DNA from: Rhodobacteraceae bacterium UBA3069
GTDB taxonomy: Bacteria; Pseudomonadota; Alphaproteobacteria; Rhodobacterales; Rhodobacteraceae
Length of the DNA stretch: 11,504 bases
Direction of reading: 5' to 3'
Assembly (NCBI GenBank): GCA_002366795.1
Contig: DFBX01000093.1
Location: forward strand, 1-11,504
Notes under the pieces: model-generated
Told to the model about the DNA's origin: nothing
Databases searched by the model: none
What the model saw: only the letters and a program-made list of their open reading frames with translations
Shown here: positions 1 to 6,366 of the stretch, piece after piece
Position numbering within the stretch: position 1 is the stretch's first letter
How the letters are laid out: each line of letters opens with the position of its first letter
Made by a program: the position numbers and the translations under genes

Positions 1-66
1 ATCCCCTAAATGAAGACGCCGCCTGGGGGCCATTCCACAAGCCCCATGCCAGATGAAAGCGCAGCC

Positions 67-291
67 ATGTTCGACCGCAATGACAAAACCACCGAAACAA
101 ACCGCGAAGTCCAGACCGCGCTGTGGCTGATCGGCGGGATCAGCCTGTTCTGGGCGCTTGCCATGGTCTGGGCGAACCTTGGCACCGGGGTTCTGATCCT
201 GGTCACCGTGGGCCTGAACGCCGCAATCACCAAGCTGGGCCGCGACATGGCGGATATCCGCGAAAAAACCCGAAACGACAAAGAAAACTGA
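67..291 (+). CDS. Small two-helix membrane protein, function unknown
   Basis: I do not recognise this 74-residue protein. A charged N-terminus (MFDRNDKTTETNREV) leads into two hydrophobic stretches at about residues 16-37 (start VQTALWLIGG) and 39-59 (start LGTGVLILVT), followed by a charged tail rich in K, R, D and E. This suggests a small helical hairpin in the inner membrane with both ends on the same side, probably cytoplasmic. The start is uncertain. The frame is open back to an ATG at 10, with another ATG at 46. I chose 67 because a weak purine-rich GAAAG lies seven bases before it, whereas 46 has no ribosome site and the residues before 67 look non-coding (PPGGHSTSP). It converges on the aminotransferase with a 109-bp gap. 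Operon context to the left is cut off by the window edge. Confidence 0.6.
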   Translation: MFDRNDKTTETNREVQTALWLIGGISLFWALAMVWANLGTGVLILVTVGLNAAITKLGRDMADIREKTRNDKEN

Positions 292-330
292 CCCCGCATC
301 GGGCCAGGCGTCACCCCGCGGCGCGCGCGC

Positions 331-355
331 GCCCCGTAGCGGAACGCGAAGGGGC
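331..355. other. Nested hairpin in a convergent intergenic gap
   Basis: GCCCC (331-335) pairs with GGGGC (351-355), and inside it GCG (339-341) pairs with CGC (345-347) around a GAA loop. It follows an alternating (GC)6 run at 321-332. It lies between two convergent gene ends, but no T-run follows on either strand, so a classical intrinsic terminator is not shown. The rest of 292-400 holds nothing else I can identify. Confidence 0.3.
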
Positions 356-400
356 AAGGCATATGTGCGGCGACAGCCGCGCCTTCAGGTCACGCCCGCT

Positions 401-1597
401 TCATGCGGCGGCGATCACGCGGGCCGCGGCATCCAAACCGCCGGGCCCGTGGGGGACCTCCAGCGCCTCGAACGCGGCCTGGATCGTGCCTAGCACCCCC
501 ATCACCATATGCGCGTTCAGATGCCCCATATGGCCGATACGGAAAAACCCGTCCGCCTCGGGCGAGCCGGGATCCGCCATGCCAAGCCCGATGCCCAGCG
601 TCACGCCTGCCTTCTGTTCCAGCCATGCCCGCAGCCGCGCGGCATCGGGCGATTGCATCGACAGGGCGGTGACCGCCCGCGACCGGAATGCCGTGTCGGG
701 CATGTTGAACCGCAGGCTGCCGCCCTGCCCCCATGCCTTGATCGCGGCCCAGATGGCGCGGGCCAGGCGGTCATGGCGGGCCCAAATCGCCTCGATCCCC
801 TCGTCATTGATCAGGTCCAGCGCGGCGCGCAGGGCAAAAACGTGATGGGTCGGCGCGGTGCCGCCCCAGTATTGATAGAACATCTGCGGATTGGCGCGCG
901 GCACCCAGTCCCAATAGCGCTGCACATTGGCGATCCGCCCCCGCGCCGCTGCCGCTTTCGGACCAAAGAACACAAAGCCCAGTCCCGGTGGCGTCATGAA
1001 CCCCTTTTGCGAGGCGGAAATCGCCACATCCACGCCCCATGCGTCCATTTCGAACCGGTCGCAGACCATCGAGGCGACGCAATCGGCCATCAGAAGTGCA
1101 TCATGCCCCGTGGCATCGATCGCCGCGCGCAACGCGGGGATATCGTTCAGAATACCGCCCGAGGTATCGACATGGGTCGCCAGAACCGCCTTGATCTTGC
1201 CAGCGGTGTCGGCGCGCAGTGCCGCCTCGACTGCGGCCGGATCGAAGGGTGTGGATTTGCCGAATTCGATGATCTGCACCTCGATCCCCTGCCCGCGCGC
1301 GATCTCGGCCCAGCCATGGGCGAAACGACCGGTGGCGGGCACCAGCACGGTTTCTCCGGGCTGGACGGTGTTGGCCAGCGCGGCCTCCCATGTGCCATGG
1401 CCGTTGCAGATATACAGCGCCACGTCATGTTCGGTGCGCGCCGCGCGCTTCAGATCGCGGGTGATGGTTTCGGCCACGCCGACGATTTCGCCCTCGTAGA
1501 TATTGGGCGCCGGGCGCTGCATGGCGCGCAGCACGCTGTCGGGCATGACCGAGGGGCCGGGAATGGCAAGATAGGTGCGACCGTTGGACAGACTCAT
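401..1597 (-). CDS. Class V aminotransferase, alanine/serine-glyoxylate type
   Basis: This 398-residue PLP enzyme of fold type I, class V is expected to move an amino group from alanine or serine to glyoxylate in the cytoplasm, giving glycine plus pyruvate or hydroxypyruvate. Visible hallmarks are the N-terminal PGPSVMP, the cofactor phosphate-binding stretch NGHGTWEAA (65-73), the ring-contacting Asp172 in ADCVAS, and the Schiff-base lysine K198 in SASQKGFMTPPG. Arg353 in RIGHMG is placed to bind the substrate carboxylate. Length is normal for the family. The donor (alanine or serine) cannot be decided from sequence, and a related class V function is possible. The gene is monocistronic here, divergent from the ABC exporter. 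Its ATG lies 20 bases downstream of the only good Shine-Dalgarno (AGAGG, 1618-1622), because a 14-bp near-duplicate of the start region intervenes. Confidence 0.88.
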   Translation of the reverse strand: MSLSNGRTYLAIPGPSVMPDSVLRAMQRPAPNIYEGEIVGVAETITRDLKRAARTEHDVALYICNGHGTWEAALANTVQPGETVLVPATGRFAHGWAEIARGQGIEVQIIEFGKSTPFDPAAVEAALRADTAGKIKAVLATHVDTSGGILNDIPALRAAIDATGHDALLMADCVASMVCDRFEMDAWGVDVAISASQKGFMTPPGLGFVFFGPKAAAARGRIANVQRYWDWVPRANPQMFYQYWGGTAPTHHVFALRAALDLINDEGIEAIWARHDRLARAIWAAIKAWGQGGSLRFNMPDTAFRSRAVTALSMQSPDAARLRAWLEQKAGVTLGIGLGMADPGSPEADGFFRIGHMGHLNAHMVMGVLGTIQAAFEALEVPHGPGGLDAAARVIAAA

Positions 1598-1611
1598 TGC
1601 GAAAGACTCAT
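1594..1611 (-). CDS. Possible 5-codon upstream ORF overlapping the aminotransferase start
   Basis: On the minus strand ATG AGT CTT TCG CAA TGA encodes MSLSQ and stops. Its TGA overlaps the aminotransferase ATG as ATGA. The AGAGG at 1618-1622 is six bases from this ATG, so it serves the mini-ORF better than the main gene. The main gene begins MSLSN, so the mini-ORF looks like a copy of the start made by a 14-bp tandem duplication. Translation of the mini-ORF is inferred only from spacing. Confidence 0.35.
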   Translation of the reverse strand: MSLSQ

Positions 1612-1636
1612 GGGGAACCTCTGATTTGGCCGGCTA

Positions 1637-1664
1637 AGATTACGCCCCCCGTTCACGGGGTCAA
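1637..1664 (-). promoter_or_regulatory. Candidate sigma-70 promoter of the aminotransferase
   Basis: Reading leftward, TTGACC (1659-1664) is followed after 16 bases by TAATCT (1637-1642). The -35 fits well and the -10 only partly. A perfect dyad, CCCCG-TTCA-CGGGG (1647-1660), fills most of the spacer and touches the -35, a position suited to a repressor or activator. Transcription would start near 1630, giving a leader of about 30 bases. Confidence 0.4.
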
Positions 1665-1742
1665 TCGCATGTGTGCAAATGACGCAAGGGCAGGCACGGG
1701 CAAACCGGCGCAGCAGCCCGCGCCCCGCTCGCTTGCCTAAAT

Positions 1743-1770
1743 CCTGCCTGCCCTTTAGGGATCAGGCAGG
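1743..1770 (+). promoter_or_regulatory. Hairpin upstream of the ABC exporter start
   Basis: CCTGCCTG (1743-1750) pairs perfectly with CAGGCAGG (1763-1770). Inside, CCC pairs with GGG around a TTTA loop, with a two-base AT bulge on the right arm. No T-run follows, so it is not a simple terminator. It ends 32 bases before the exporter ATG and could act as a leader structure or operator. I see no strong promoter for the exporter; TTGCCT (1733-1738) has only a poor -10 after it. Confidence 0.35.
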
Positions 1771-1802
1771 GCGAAAGCCACATGCATGAAAAGGAACCAC
1801 GC

Positions 1803-3683
1803 ATGAGCGAAGACGCATCAAGCCGTGCATTGCTGGGCTGGCTGTGGCGCAATTACCTGCACCATTACAAATGGCTGCTGGTCGCCGCTTTCATCTTCAT
1901 GGCGATGGAAGGGTCCATGCTGGGCGCGCTGTCATGGATCATGCGGCCGATGTTCGACCAGGTGTTCCTGGCCGGTGACAAGGCCGCGCTTTGGTGGGTC
2001 GGCTTTGGCATTTTCGGCATTTTCGCCACGCGGGCCGTGGCCAGCATGATGCAGAAAATCTGCCTTGCGCGAATCTCGCAAGGCTCGTCAGCGCGGATGC
2101 GGGTGGATCTGCTGGACCACCTGATGCGGCTGGACGGGCCGTTTCACCAGTCGCACCCGCCGGGGTTCCTGGTGCAGCGTGTGCAGGGCGATGTGTCTGC
2201 CGTGAATGGCGTCTGGAACGCGGTGCTGACCGGCGCGGGGCGCGATGCGCTGGCGCTGGTGATCCTTATGGGGGTCGCGGTCAGCGTCGATTGGCGCTGG
2301 ACCCTGATCGCCTGTGTCGGCACGCCCATCCTGGTGCTGCCCTCCGTCGCAGTGCAGAAATTCGTCCGCCGCCGCGCCCGCGAGGCGCGCGATCTGGGCG
2401 CGAAACAGGCTACCCGTCTGGACGAGGTATTCCACGGCATCGTGCCCGTCAAACTGAACCGGCTGGAGCAGTATCAGTCGGACCGTTACCGCGACATCAC
2501 CGGCAACCTTGTCCGGGCCGAGGTGCGCGCCGTCACCGGCGCCGCCGCCATTCCCGGCCTGATCGACATCATGGCCGGGCTTGGTTTCCTTGGCGTGTTG
2601 GTGTTCGGCGGCGCGCAGATCATCGACGGCACCAAGACCGTGGGCGAATTCATGTCCTTCTTCACCGCCATCGGTCTGGCGTTCGAACCGCTGCGCCGAC
2701 TGGGTGCGATCAGTGGGGTCTGGCAGGCCGCCGCCGCCGCGATCGAACGCATCAAGGAACTGATGGACACGCGGCCCAGCCTTGCTTCGCCTGCGCAACC
2801 CGTTGACGCCCCCAAAGGCATCCCCGAGGTCGCACTGCGCGGCGTGAATCTGTCCTATGGCGATGCGCAGGTCCTGCACGGGCTTGATCTGATCGCCGAG
2901 GCGGGCAAGACCACCGCCCTTGTCGGCGCATCCGGCGCGGGAAAATCCACCGTTTTTAACCTGTTGACTCGCCTTGTCGATCCGCAGCAGGGCAGTGTCA
3001 CCATCGGCGGCGTGCCGGTGGGCGACATGGCGCTGATGGACCTGCGCGGCCTGTTTTCCGTGGTCAGCCAGGATGCCGCCCTGTTCGACGAAAGCTTGCG
3101 CGAGAATATCCTGCTGGGCCGCACCGATGTGTCTGAGGCGCGCCTGAAAGAGGTGCTGGACGCCGCCCATGTCAGCGATTTCGCCGCCAAGCTGACGCAG
3201 GGGCTTGACACGCCCGTTGGCCCGCGCGGCTCGGCTCTGTCGGGCGGTCAGCGCCAGCGCGTCGCCATCGCCCGCGCCCTGCTGCGCGACACCCCCGTTC
3301 TACTGCTGGACGAGGCGACAAGCGCACTGGATGCCCAATCCGAGGTGCTGGTGCAGCAGGCGCTGGAAAAGCTGTCCGAAGGGCGCACCGTGCTGGTGAT
3401 CGCGCACCGCCTGTCCACCGTGCGCGATGCCGACAAGATCGTGGTGATGGATGCGGGCCGCGTGGTGGACGAAGGCCCGCACGAGGAACTTCTGGCGCGC
3501 GGCGGGCTGTATGCCAACCTGCATGAATTGCAGTTCCGCGACGAGGGCCCTACCGCCGATAGCCGCGCGCTAGCGCGTCAGGGGAAGCTCCGCAAAGGTA
3601 GCGGCAAAGGCGCAAAAGGTTTCCCGCGCCCTGACGAATCCAGCCTGCTTTCGCGTATTTTCGGGCGCTGGTCGTCACGCTAA
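1803..3683 (+). CDS. MsbA-type ABC exporter (fused permease and ATPase)
   Basis: This 626-residue half-transporter should work as a homodimer in the inner membrane, exporting a lipid or other amphipathic substrate. The membrane domain covers about residues 20-320. The ATPase domain has Walker A GASGAGKST (375-383), signature LSGGQ (479-483), Walker B ending in D503 with catalytic E504 (LLLDEATSALD), and the H-loop His535 (IAHRLS). All catalytic residues are intact. I chose the ATG at 1803 over the one at 1782 because AAGGA at 1790-1794 fits it. The family usually ends near LHELQFRD, here just before residue 583. The remaining roughly 44 residues are basic and low in complexity, and lie wholly antisense to the end of the facing glycosyltransferase gene. 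The substrate cannot be told. An MsbA-like lipid A/phospholipid role is one option, and the neighbouring glycosyltransferase gives no firm link. Confidence 0.92.
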   Translation: MSEDASSRALLGWLWRNYLHHYKWLLVAAFIFMAMEGSMLGALSWIMRPMFDQVFLAGDKAALWWVGFGIFGIFATRAVASMMQKICLARISQGSSARMRVDLLDHLMRLDGPFHQSHPPGFLVQRVQGDVSAVNGVWNAVLTGAGRDALALVILMGVAVSVDWRWTLIACVGTPILVLPSVAVQKFVRRRAREARDLGAKQATRLDEVFHGIVPVKLNRLEQYQSDRYRDITGNLVRAEVRAVTGAAAIPGLIDIMAGLGFLGVLVFGGAQIIDGTKTVGEFMSFFTAIGLAFEPLRRLGAISGVWQAAAAAIERIKELMDTRPSLASPAQPVDAPKGIPEVALRGVNLSYGDAQVLHGLDLIAEAGKTTALVGASGAGKSTVFNLLTRLVDPQQGSVTIGGVPVGDMALMDLRGLFSVVSQDAALFDESLRENILLGRTDVSEARLKEVLDAAHVSDFAAKLTQGLDTPVGPRGSALSGGQRQRVAIARALLRDTPVLLLDEATSALDAQSEVLVQQALEKLSEGRTVLVIAHRLSTVRDADKIVVMDAGRVVDEGPHEELLARGGLYANLHELQFRDEGPTADSRALARQGKLRKGSGKGAKGFPRPDESSLLSRIFGRWSSR

Positions 3684-4230
3684 GCGGCAATTGCCGGTGC
3701 CGGCCGCGCAGGGCGCGGGCCATGGCGACATCTTCCATCAGGGGGATGTCGGGGCACCCCCCCATGTCATTGTAAAGGCTGGTGGAAATCAGCAAACCCT
3801 GATCGCCATAGGGCAGGCCAAGACGGGCGCGCAGGTTCGCCCATCGGGCCGTGACAAGGGCCATGGTCCCGCGGCTGTCGAAGCCAAGTTTGAAATGCGC
3901 GGCCCGGTCCGGCGCTTGCGCGATATGGGCCTGCACCGCATCGGTCCAGCCCTGTGGCAGCACTGTGTCGGCATGCAGGATCAGCAGCCATGCGCCCTTG
4001 GCCGCCGCCGCACCCCGCCCGATCTGCCCCCCGCGCGAGGCAGCGCCCTGCACAAGGTCCGCGCCCATGCCCTCGGCCATTTTCACGGTCTCGTCGGTGG
4101 ACCCGCCATCGGTAATGACAAGCTGGCGGATCACGCCGGCCTCTACCCCCTCCATCAGGGGGGGGATGGACCGGGGCAGATCACCGGCCGCGTTCAGCGT
4201 GGGAATGATGACGGAAAGCGGCGCGCGCAT
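3550..4230 (-). CDS. Family 2 glycosyltransferase, TIGR04283 type
   Basis: This 226-residue soluble GT-A enzyme has the features of the TIGR04283 group, the glycosyltransferases named for association with rSAM/selenoprotein contexts. It carries the N-terminal strand LSVIIPTLNAAGDLP (5-19), TDGGSTDET (40-48), the metal- and nucleotide-binding LHADT (85-89, DXD-like), the family block PYGDQGL (140-146), and the acidic pair E167-D168 in LMEDV as likely catalytic base. The end, LCGASPDALARGYRR, resembles the usual family C-terminus, so this is the conserved partner in the 134-bp overlap with the ABC exporter. The ATG is preceded by AGGGGG three bases upstream of the start, acceptable as a ribosome site. 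It diverges from ygfZ over 65 bp. Donor sugar and acceptor are unknown; the usual DUF2064/TIGR04282 partner gene is not in the window. Confidence 0.85.
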   Translation of the reverse strand: MRAPLSVIIPTLNAAGDLPRSIPPLMEGVEAGVIRQLVITDGGSTDETVKMAEGMGADLVQGAASRGGQIGRGAAAAKGAWLLILHADTVLPQGWTDAVQAHIAQAPDRAAHFKLGFDSRGTMALVTARWANLRARLGLPYGDQGLLISTSLYNDMGGCPDIPLMEDVAMARALRGRHRQLPLSVTTSARKYAKAGWIRQGAGNLLRLCRYLCGASPDALARGYRR

Positions 4231-4295
4231 GTTGCCCCCTGTTGTGTGTCGCGCCCCAGCCTATATTACAGGGACGCGCAGGACGGGAGAGGCAA

Positions 4296-5024
4296 ATGAC
4301 ACGGAAAATCTATCGGATAGGCGGCAAGGATGCGGTGCATTTCCTACAAGGGCTGGTCACGAATGACGTTGAAAAACTGGAACAGGGGCCGGTCTATACC
4401 GCGCTGTTGACGCCGCAGGGCAAATACCTAGCCGATTTCTTTCTGATCAAGGAAGGCGATGCGGTTCTGCTGGACATCGACGCGGGTACCGCCGCGAACA
4501 CCATGCAACGGCTGGCGATGTACAAACTGCGCGCCGACGTAACGATCGAGGAAACCGATATTCAGGTCCAACGCGGCACCGGCGATGCCCCCGCGGGCGC
4601 GGTGATGGACCCCCGCCACCCAGCGCTTGGCTGGCGTCTTTACGGGGCGACAGGCGGCGATGACGGCACCGATTGGGATGCAATCCGGGTGGAACATATG
4701 ATCCCCGAAACCGGCGTGGAACTGACCCCCGACACCTATATCCTGGAGGCAGGGTTCGAGGCGCTGCACGGCGTCGATTTCCGCAAGGGCTGCTATGTCG
4801 GACAAGAGGTGACGGCCCGCATGAAGCACAAGACCGAGCTGAAGAAAGGGCTGGTGCGGCTGGCGATCGAAGGCACTGCCCCCGCCGGCACCGAGATCAC
4901 GCGCGAAGGCAAACCCGTGGGCACCCTTTTCACCCAGTCGGGCGGGCGGGCGATTGCCCATGCGCGGTTCGACCGGCTGGGCGCGGGGATGCAGGCGGGC
5001 ACGGCGCGCCTGTCGCCGCTGTAA
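4296..5024 (+). CDS. ygfZ: Folate-binding protein YgfZ (Fe-S cluster maintenance)
   Basis: This 242-residue cytoplasmic protein of the GcvT-like fold uses folate and helps assemble or repair certain Fe-S clusters, as known for E. coli YgfZ and mitochondrial Iba57. The diagnostic motif KGCYVGQE is at 164-171, with the conserved Cys166. The N-terminal block HFLQGLVTNDV (15-25) and LTPQGKYLADFF (37-48) are also typical. At 242 residues it is shorter than the E. coli protein (about 326) because of a short C-terminal beta domain, which I regard as usual for alphaproteobacteria. The frame is open upstream to 4242, but GGGAGAGG at 4282-4290 fixes the start at 4296. TATATT/TATTAC at 4262-4269 may be part of its promoter but no good -35 goes with it. 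It converges on efp and shares a terminator with it. Confidence 0.92.
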   Translation: MTRKIYRIGGKDAVHFLQGLVTNDVEKLEQGPVYTALLTPQGKYLADFFLIKEGDAVLLDIDAGTAANTMQRLAMYKLRADVTIEETDIQVQRGTGDAPAGAVMDPRHPALGWRLYGATGGDDGTDWDAIRVEHMIPETGVELTPDTYILEAGFEALHGVDFRKGCYVGQEVTARMKHKTELKKGLVRLAIEGTAPAGTEITREGKPVGTLFTQSGGRAIAHARFDRLGAGMQAGTARLSPL

Positions 5025-5067
5025 CGCGCCCCTGACCTTTCACTGTTCTTCAAATACCCGAAAGCAG

Positions 5068-5096
5068 AAAGGCCGGACTTGAAGCCCGGCCTTTTT
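5068..5096. terminator. Shared intrinsic terminator of ygfZ and efp
   Basis: AAAGGCCGG (5068-5076) pairs perfectly with CCGGCCTTT (5086-5094) around a nine-base loop. T5 (5092-5096) follows on the + strand, and on the minus strand the arm ends in TTT followed by C and TGC. It lies 43 bases after the ygfZ stop and about 20 bases after the efp stop, so it likely acts in both directions, more strongly for ygfZ. Confidence 0.85.
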
Positions 5097-5116
5097 CAGT
5101 TCCTTCGCCCGCCGCG

Positions 5117-5680
5117 TTACGCGCGTTCGGCATATTCCATGGTTTCGGTGTTGACGACGATATTCTCATCCTGCCCGACGAAGGGTGGCACCATGACCTT
5201 GACCCCGTTATCGAGGATCGCGGGCTTGAAACTGTTGGCAGCGGTCTGGCCTTTGACCACCGGCTCTGTCTCGACGATCTTGCAGGTGACTTTCTGCGGC
5301 AGGGTCGCGTTCAGCGCCTCGGAATCGTGGAATTCAACCACGATGGTCATGCCATCTTGCAAAAACGGGCGGCGGTCGCCCAGAATGTCGGCGGGCAACG
5401 CGACCTGATCATAGGTCTCGGTGTCCATAAAGGTCAGCATGCCGTCGGATTCGAACAGGAACTGCATGTCCTTCTGCTCAAGGCGCACACGCTCGACCTT
5501 ATCCGCAGATCTAAACCGTTCATTCAGCTTTGATCCGTTACGAAGGTTCTTGAGTTCGACCTGGGCAAAGGCCCCACCCTTACCGGGCTTGACGTGATCA
5601 ACTTTGACGGCGGCCCAAAGGCCCCCGTTATGTTCAAGGACATTTCCGGGGCGGATCTCGTTTCCGTTGATTTTAGGCAT
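5117..5680 (-). CDS. efp: Elongation factor P
   Basis: EF-P, 187 residues and full length, binds the ribosome between the P and E sites and relieves stalling at polyproline stretches. The KOW-like N-terminal domain carries KPGKGGAF with Lys34, the residue that EpmA/EpmB modify with beta-lysine in enterobacteria. A lysine here rather than arginine argues against the EarP rhamnosylation type. The two OB domains follow, ending in the conserved GQDENIVVNTETMEYAERA. The modifying enzymes are not in this window. No strong Shine-Dalgarno is visible; GGG lies about ten bases before the ATG. A good promoter lies just upstream. The acidic PopZ-like protein in this window has few proline runs, so no direct link is implied. 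Confidence 0.97.
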   Translation of the reverse strand: MPKINGNEIRPGNVLEHNGGLWAAVKVDHVKPGKGGAFAQVELKNLRNGSKLNERFRSADKVERVRLEQKDMQFLFESDGMLTFMDTETYDQVALPADILGDRRPFLQDGMTIVVEFHDSEALNATLPQKVTCKIVETEPVVKGQTAANSFKPAILDNGVKVMVPPFVGQDENIVVNTETMEYAERA

Positions 5681-5702
5681 GTGTCAAAACCCAGGCAAAA
5701 GG

Positions 5703-5730
5703 TTGAAGAGATTTTGATCAGACCTATATC
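5703..5730 (+). promoter_or_regulatory. Candidate promoter of the small conserved gene, overlapping the efp promoter
   Basis: On the + strand TTGAAG (5703-5708) is followed after 16 bases by TATATC (5725-5730). Its -10 overlaps the -10 of the efp promoter on the other strand, so the two could not be occupied by polymerase together. The resulting leader of about 155 bases contains the palindrome cluster. Confidence 0.35.
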
Positions 5731-5751
5731 TGGCGTTCACCGCCGTGACAA
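5723..5751 (-). promoter_or_regulatory. Sigma-70 type promoter of efp
   Basis: On the minus strand TTGTCA (5746-5751) is followed after exactly 17 bases by TATAGG (5723-5728). The -35 matches five of six consensus bases and the -10 four of six. Expected start is near 5716, leaving a leader of about 36 bases before the efp ATG. Confidence 0.65.
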
Positions 5752-5766
5752 GGCGACGATATCCTG

Positions 5767-5813
5767 TGCTGCAATCGCAGCATTTATGCGAAATTTGCAT
5801 GACAACCATGCAT
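5767..5813. promoter_or_regulatory. Cluster of palindromes between efp and the small conserved gene
   Basis: TGCTGC-AATC-GCAGCA (5767-5782) is a perfect six-bp-arm dyad. ATGCGAAATTTGCAT (5786-5800) is a 15-bp palindrome with one mismatched pair. TGCATG-ACAAC-CATGCA (5796-5812) is another perfect dyad overlapping it. GCAT/ATGC recurs at 5780, 5786, 5797 and 5808. The elements could be protein-binding sites or RNA hairpins in the leader of the rightward gene. Confidence 0.4.
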
Positions 5814-5894
5814 CAGGAGCCTATCCGAATCGAACTGGATGCGCCATAAGGGGCGGCACGCCGAAAAGACAAGAGCAATAACAAAGGACGAATC

Positions 5895-6215
5895 ATGAGA
5901 GATTTCGTTGACGGCACGGCCTTCAATAATGAACAGGGCAACCGTGCACGTAAACTGTTTGCAGCCGTTGTGTTGGCTGCCCTCGACGACGCGATCGCCG
6001 ATGACAAGAAATATGGCAATGGCCCCGAGCAGATCGCCCGTTGGGCGCGGTCCCGCGACGGGCGCGAGGTGCTGTCCTGCGCGGGGATCGACCCGAACGA
6101 GCGCGTGGTCAAGGGCCTGATGGAATTTGTTGCCAAGGGTGTCCGCACCTCGGTCGCACTGTCCCGTGAAGAGAGCGAGCGTCGTAACGCCGCTCAACAG
6201 GCTGAAGCCGCCTGA
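5895..6215 (+). CDS. Small conserved Rhodobacterales protein (possibly DUF6280)
   Basis: This is a 106-residue soluble protein with no signal peptide or membrane segment. It appears all-helical: an N-terminal FNNEQGNRARKLFAAVVLAAL, then KKYGNGPEQIARWARSRDG, then a segment with one cysteine (LSCAGIDPNERVV), and a polar, charged C-terminal tail (SREESERRNAAQQAEAA). From memory it matches a family, DUF6280, nearly restricted to Rhodobacterales and without known function; I cannot check this here. AAAGGA six bases before the ATG is a good ribosome site and confirms the start. It is divergent from efp, transcribed alone and closed by a strong terminator. The regular amphipathic helices and basic ARWARSRDGR patch would allow nucleic acid or protein binding, but that is speculation. 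Confidence 0.88.
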   Translation: MRDFVDGTAFNNEQGNRARKLFAAVVLAALDDAIADDKKYGNGPEQIARWARSRDGREVLSCAGIDPNERVVKGLMEFVAKGVRTSVALSREESERRNAAQQAEAA

Positions 6216-6246
6216 TCCTGTCCCGACGTTAACGTCGAACCTATGA

Positions 6247-6275
6247 AAAGGCGCGCCCTGATTGGGCGCGCCTTT
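6247..6275 (+). terminator. Intrinsic terminator of the small conserved gene
   Basis: A perfect 12-bp stem, AAAGGCGCGCCC (6247-6258) with GGGCGCGCCTTT (6264-6275), closes a TGATT loop. It is followed by CGTTTT. It lies 31 bases after the stop codon and separates the small gene from cobQ. Confidence 0.85.
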
Positions 6276-6366
6276 CGTTTTGCGCGGAAATCCTACACGC
6301 CCGCACTGGACGCGCAACGCGCGCCGCATTACCCCAGCGCGGCAAGCGGAAACAAGGGGCGCAGAC

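Noticed and set aside
509..1624. 371-codon open frame antisense to the aminotransferase
   Set aside because: It mirrors a gene with intact PLP motifs. No domain, no ribosome site, composition rich in Arg/Gly/His as expected for a shadow frame.
2088..3170. 360-codon open frame antisense to the ABC exporter
   Set aside because: The exporter has every ABC motif in frame. The antisense frame shows no recognisable domain and is explained by codon bias.
4242..4269. TTGTGT with TATATT/TATTAC as the ygfZ promoter
   Set aside because: Spacing is 14 or 16 bases with weak matches, so I mention the -10 only in passing and do not call it.
6276..6366. Possible cobalamin riboswitch upstream of cobQ
   Set aside because: Only 91 bases lie between the preceding terminator and the start, and I see neither the B12-box nor a suitable fold.
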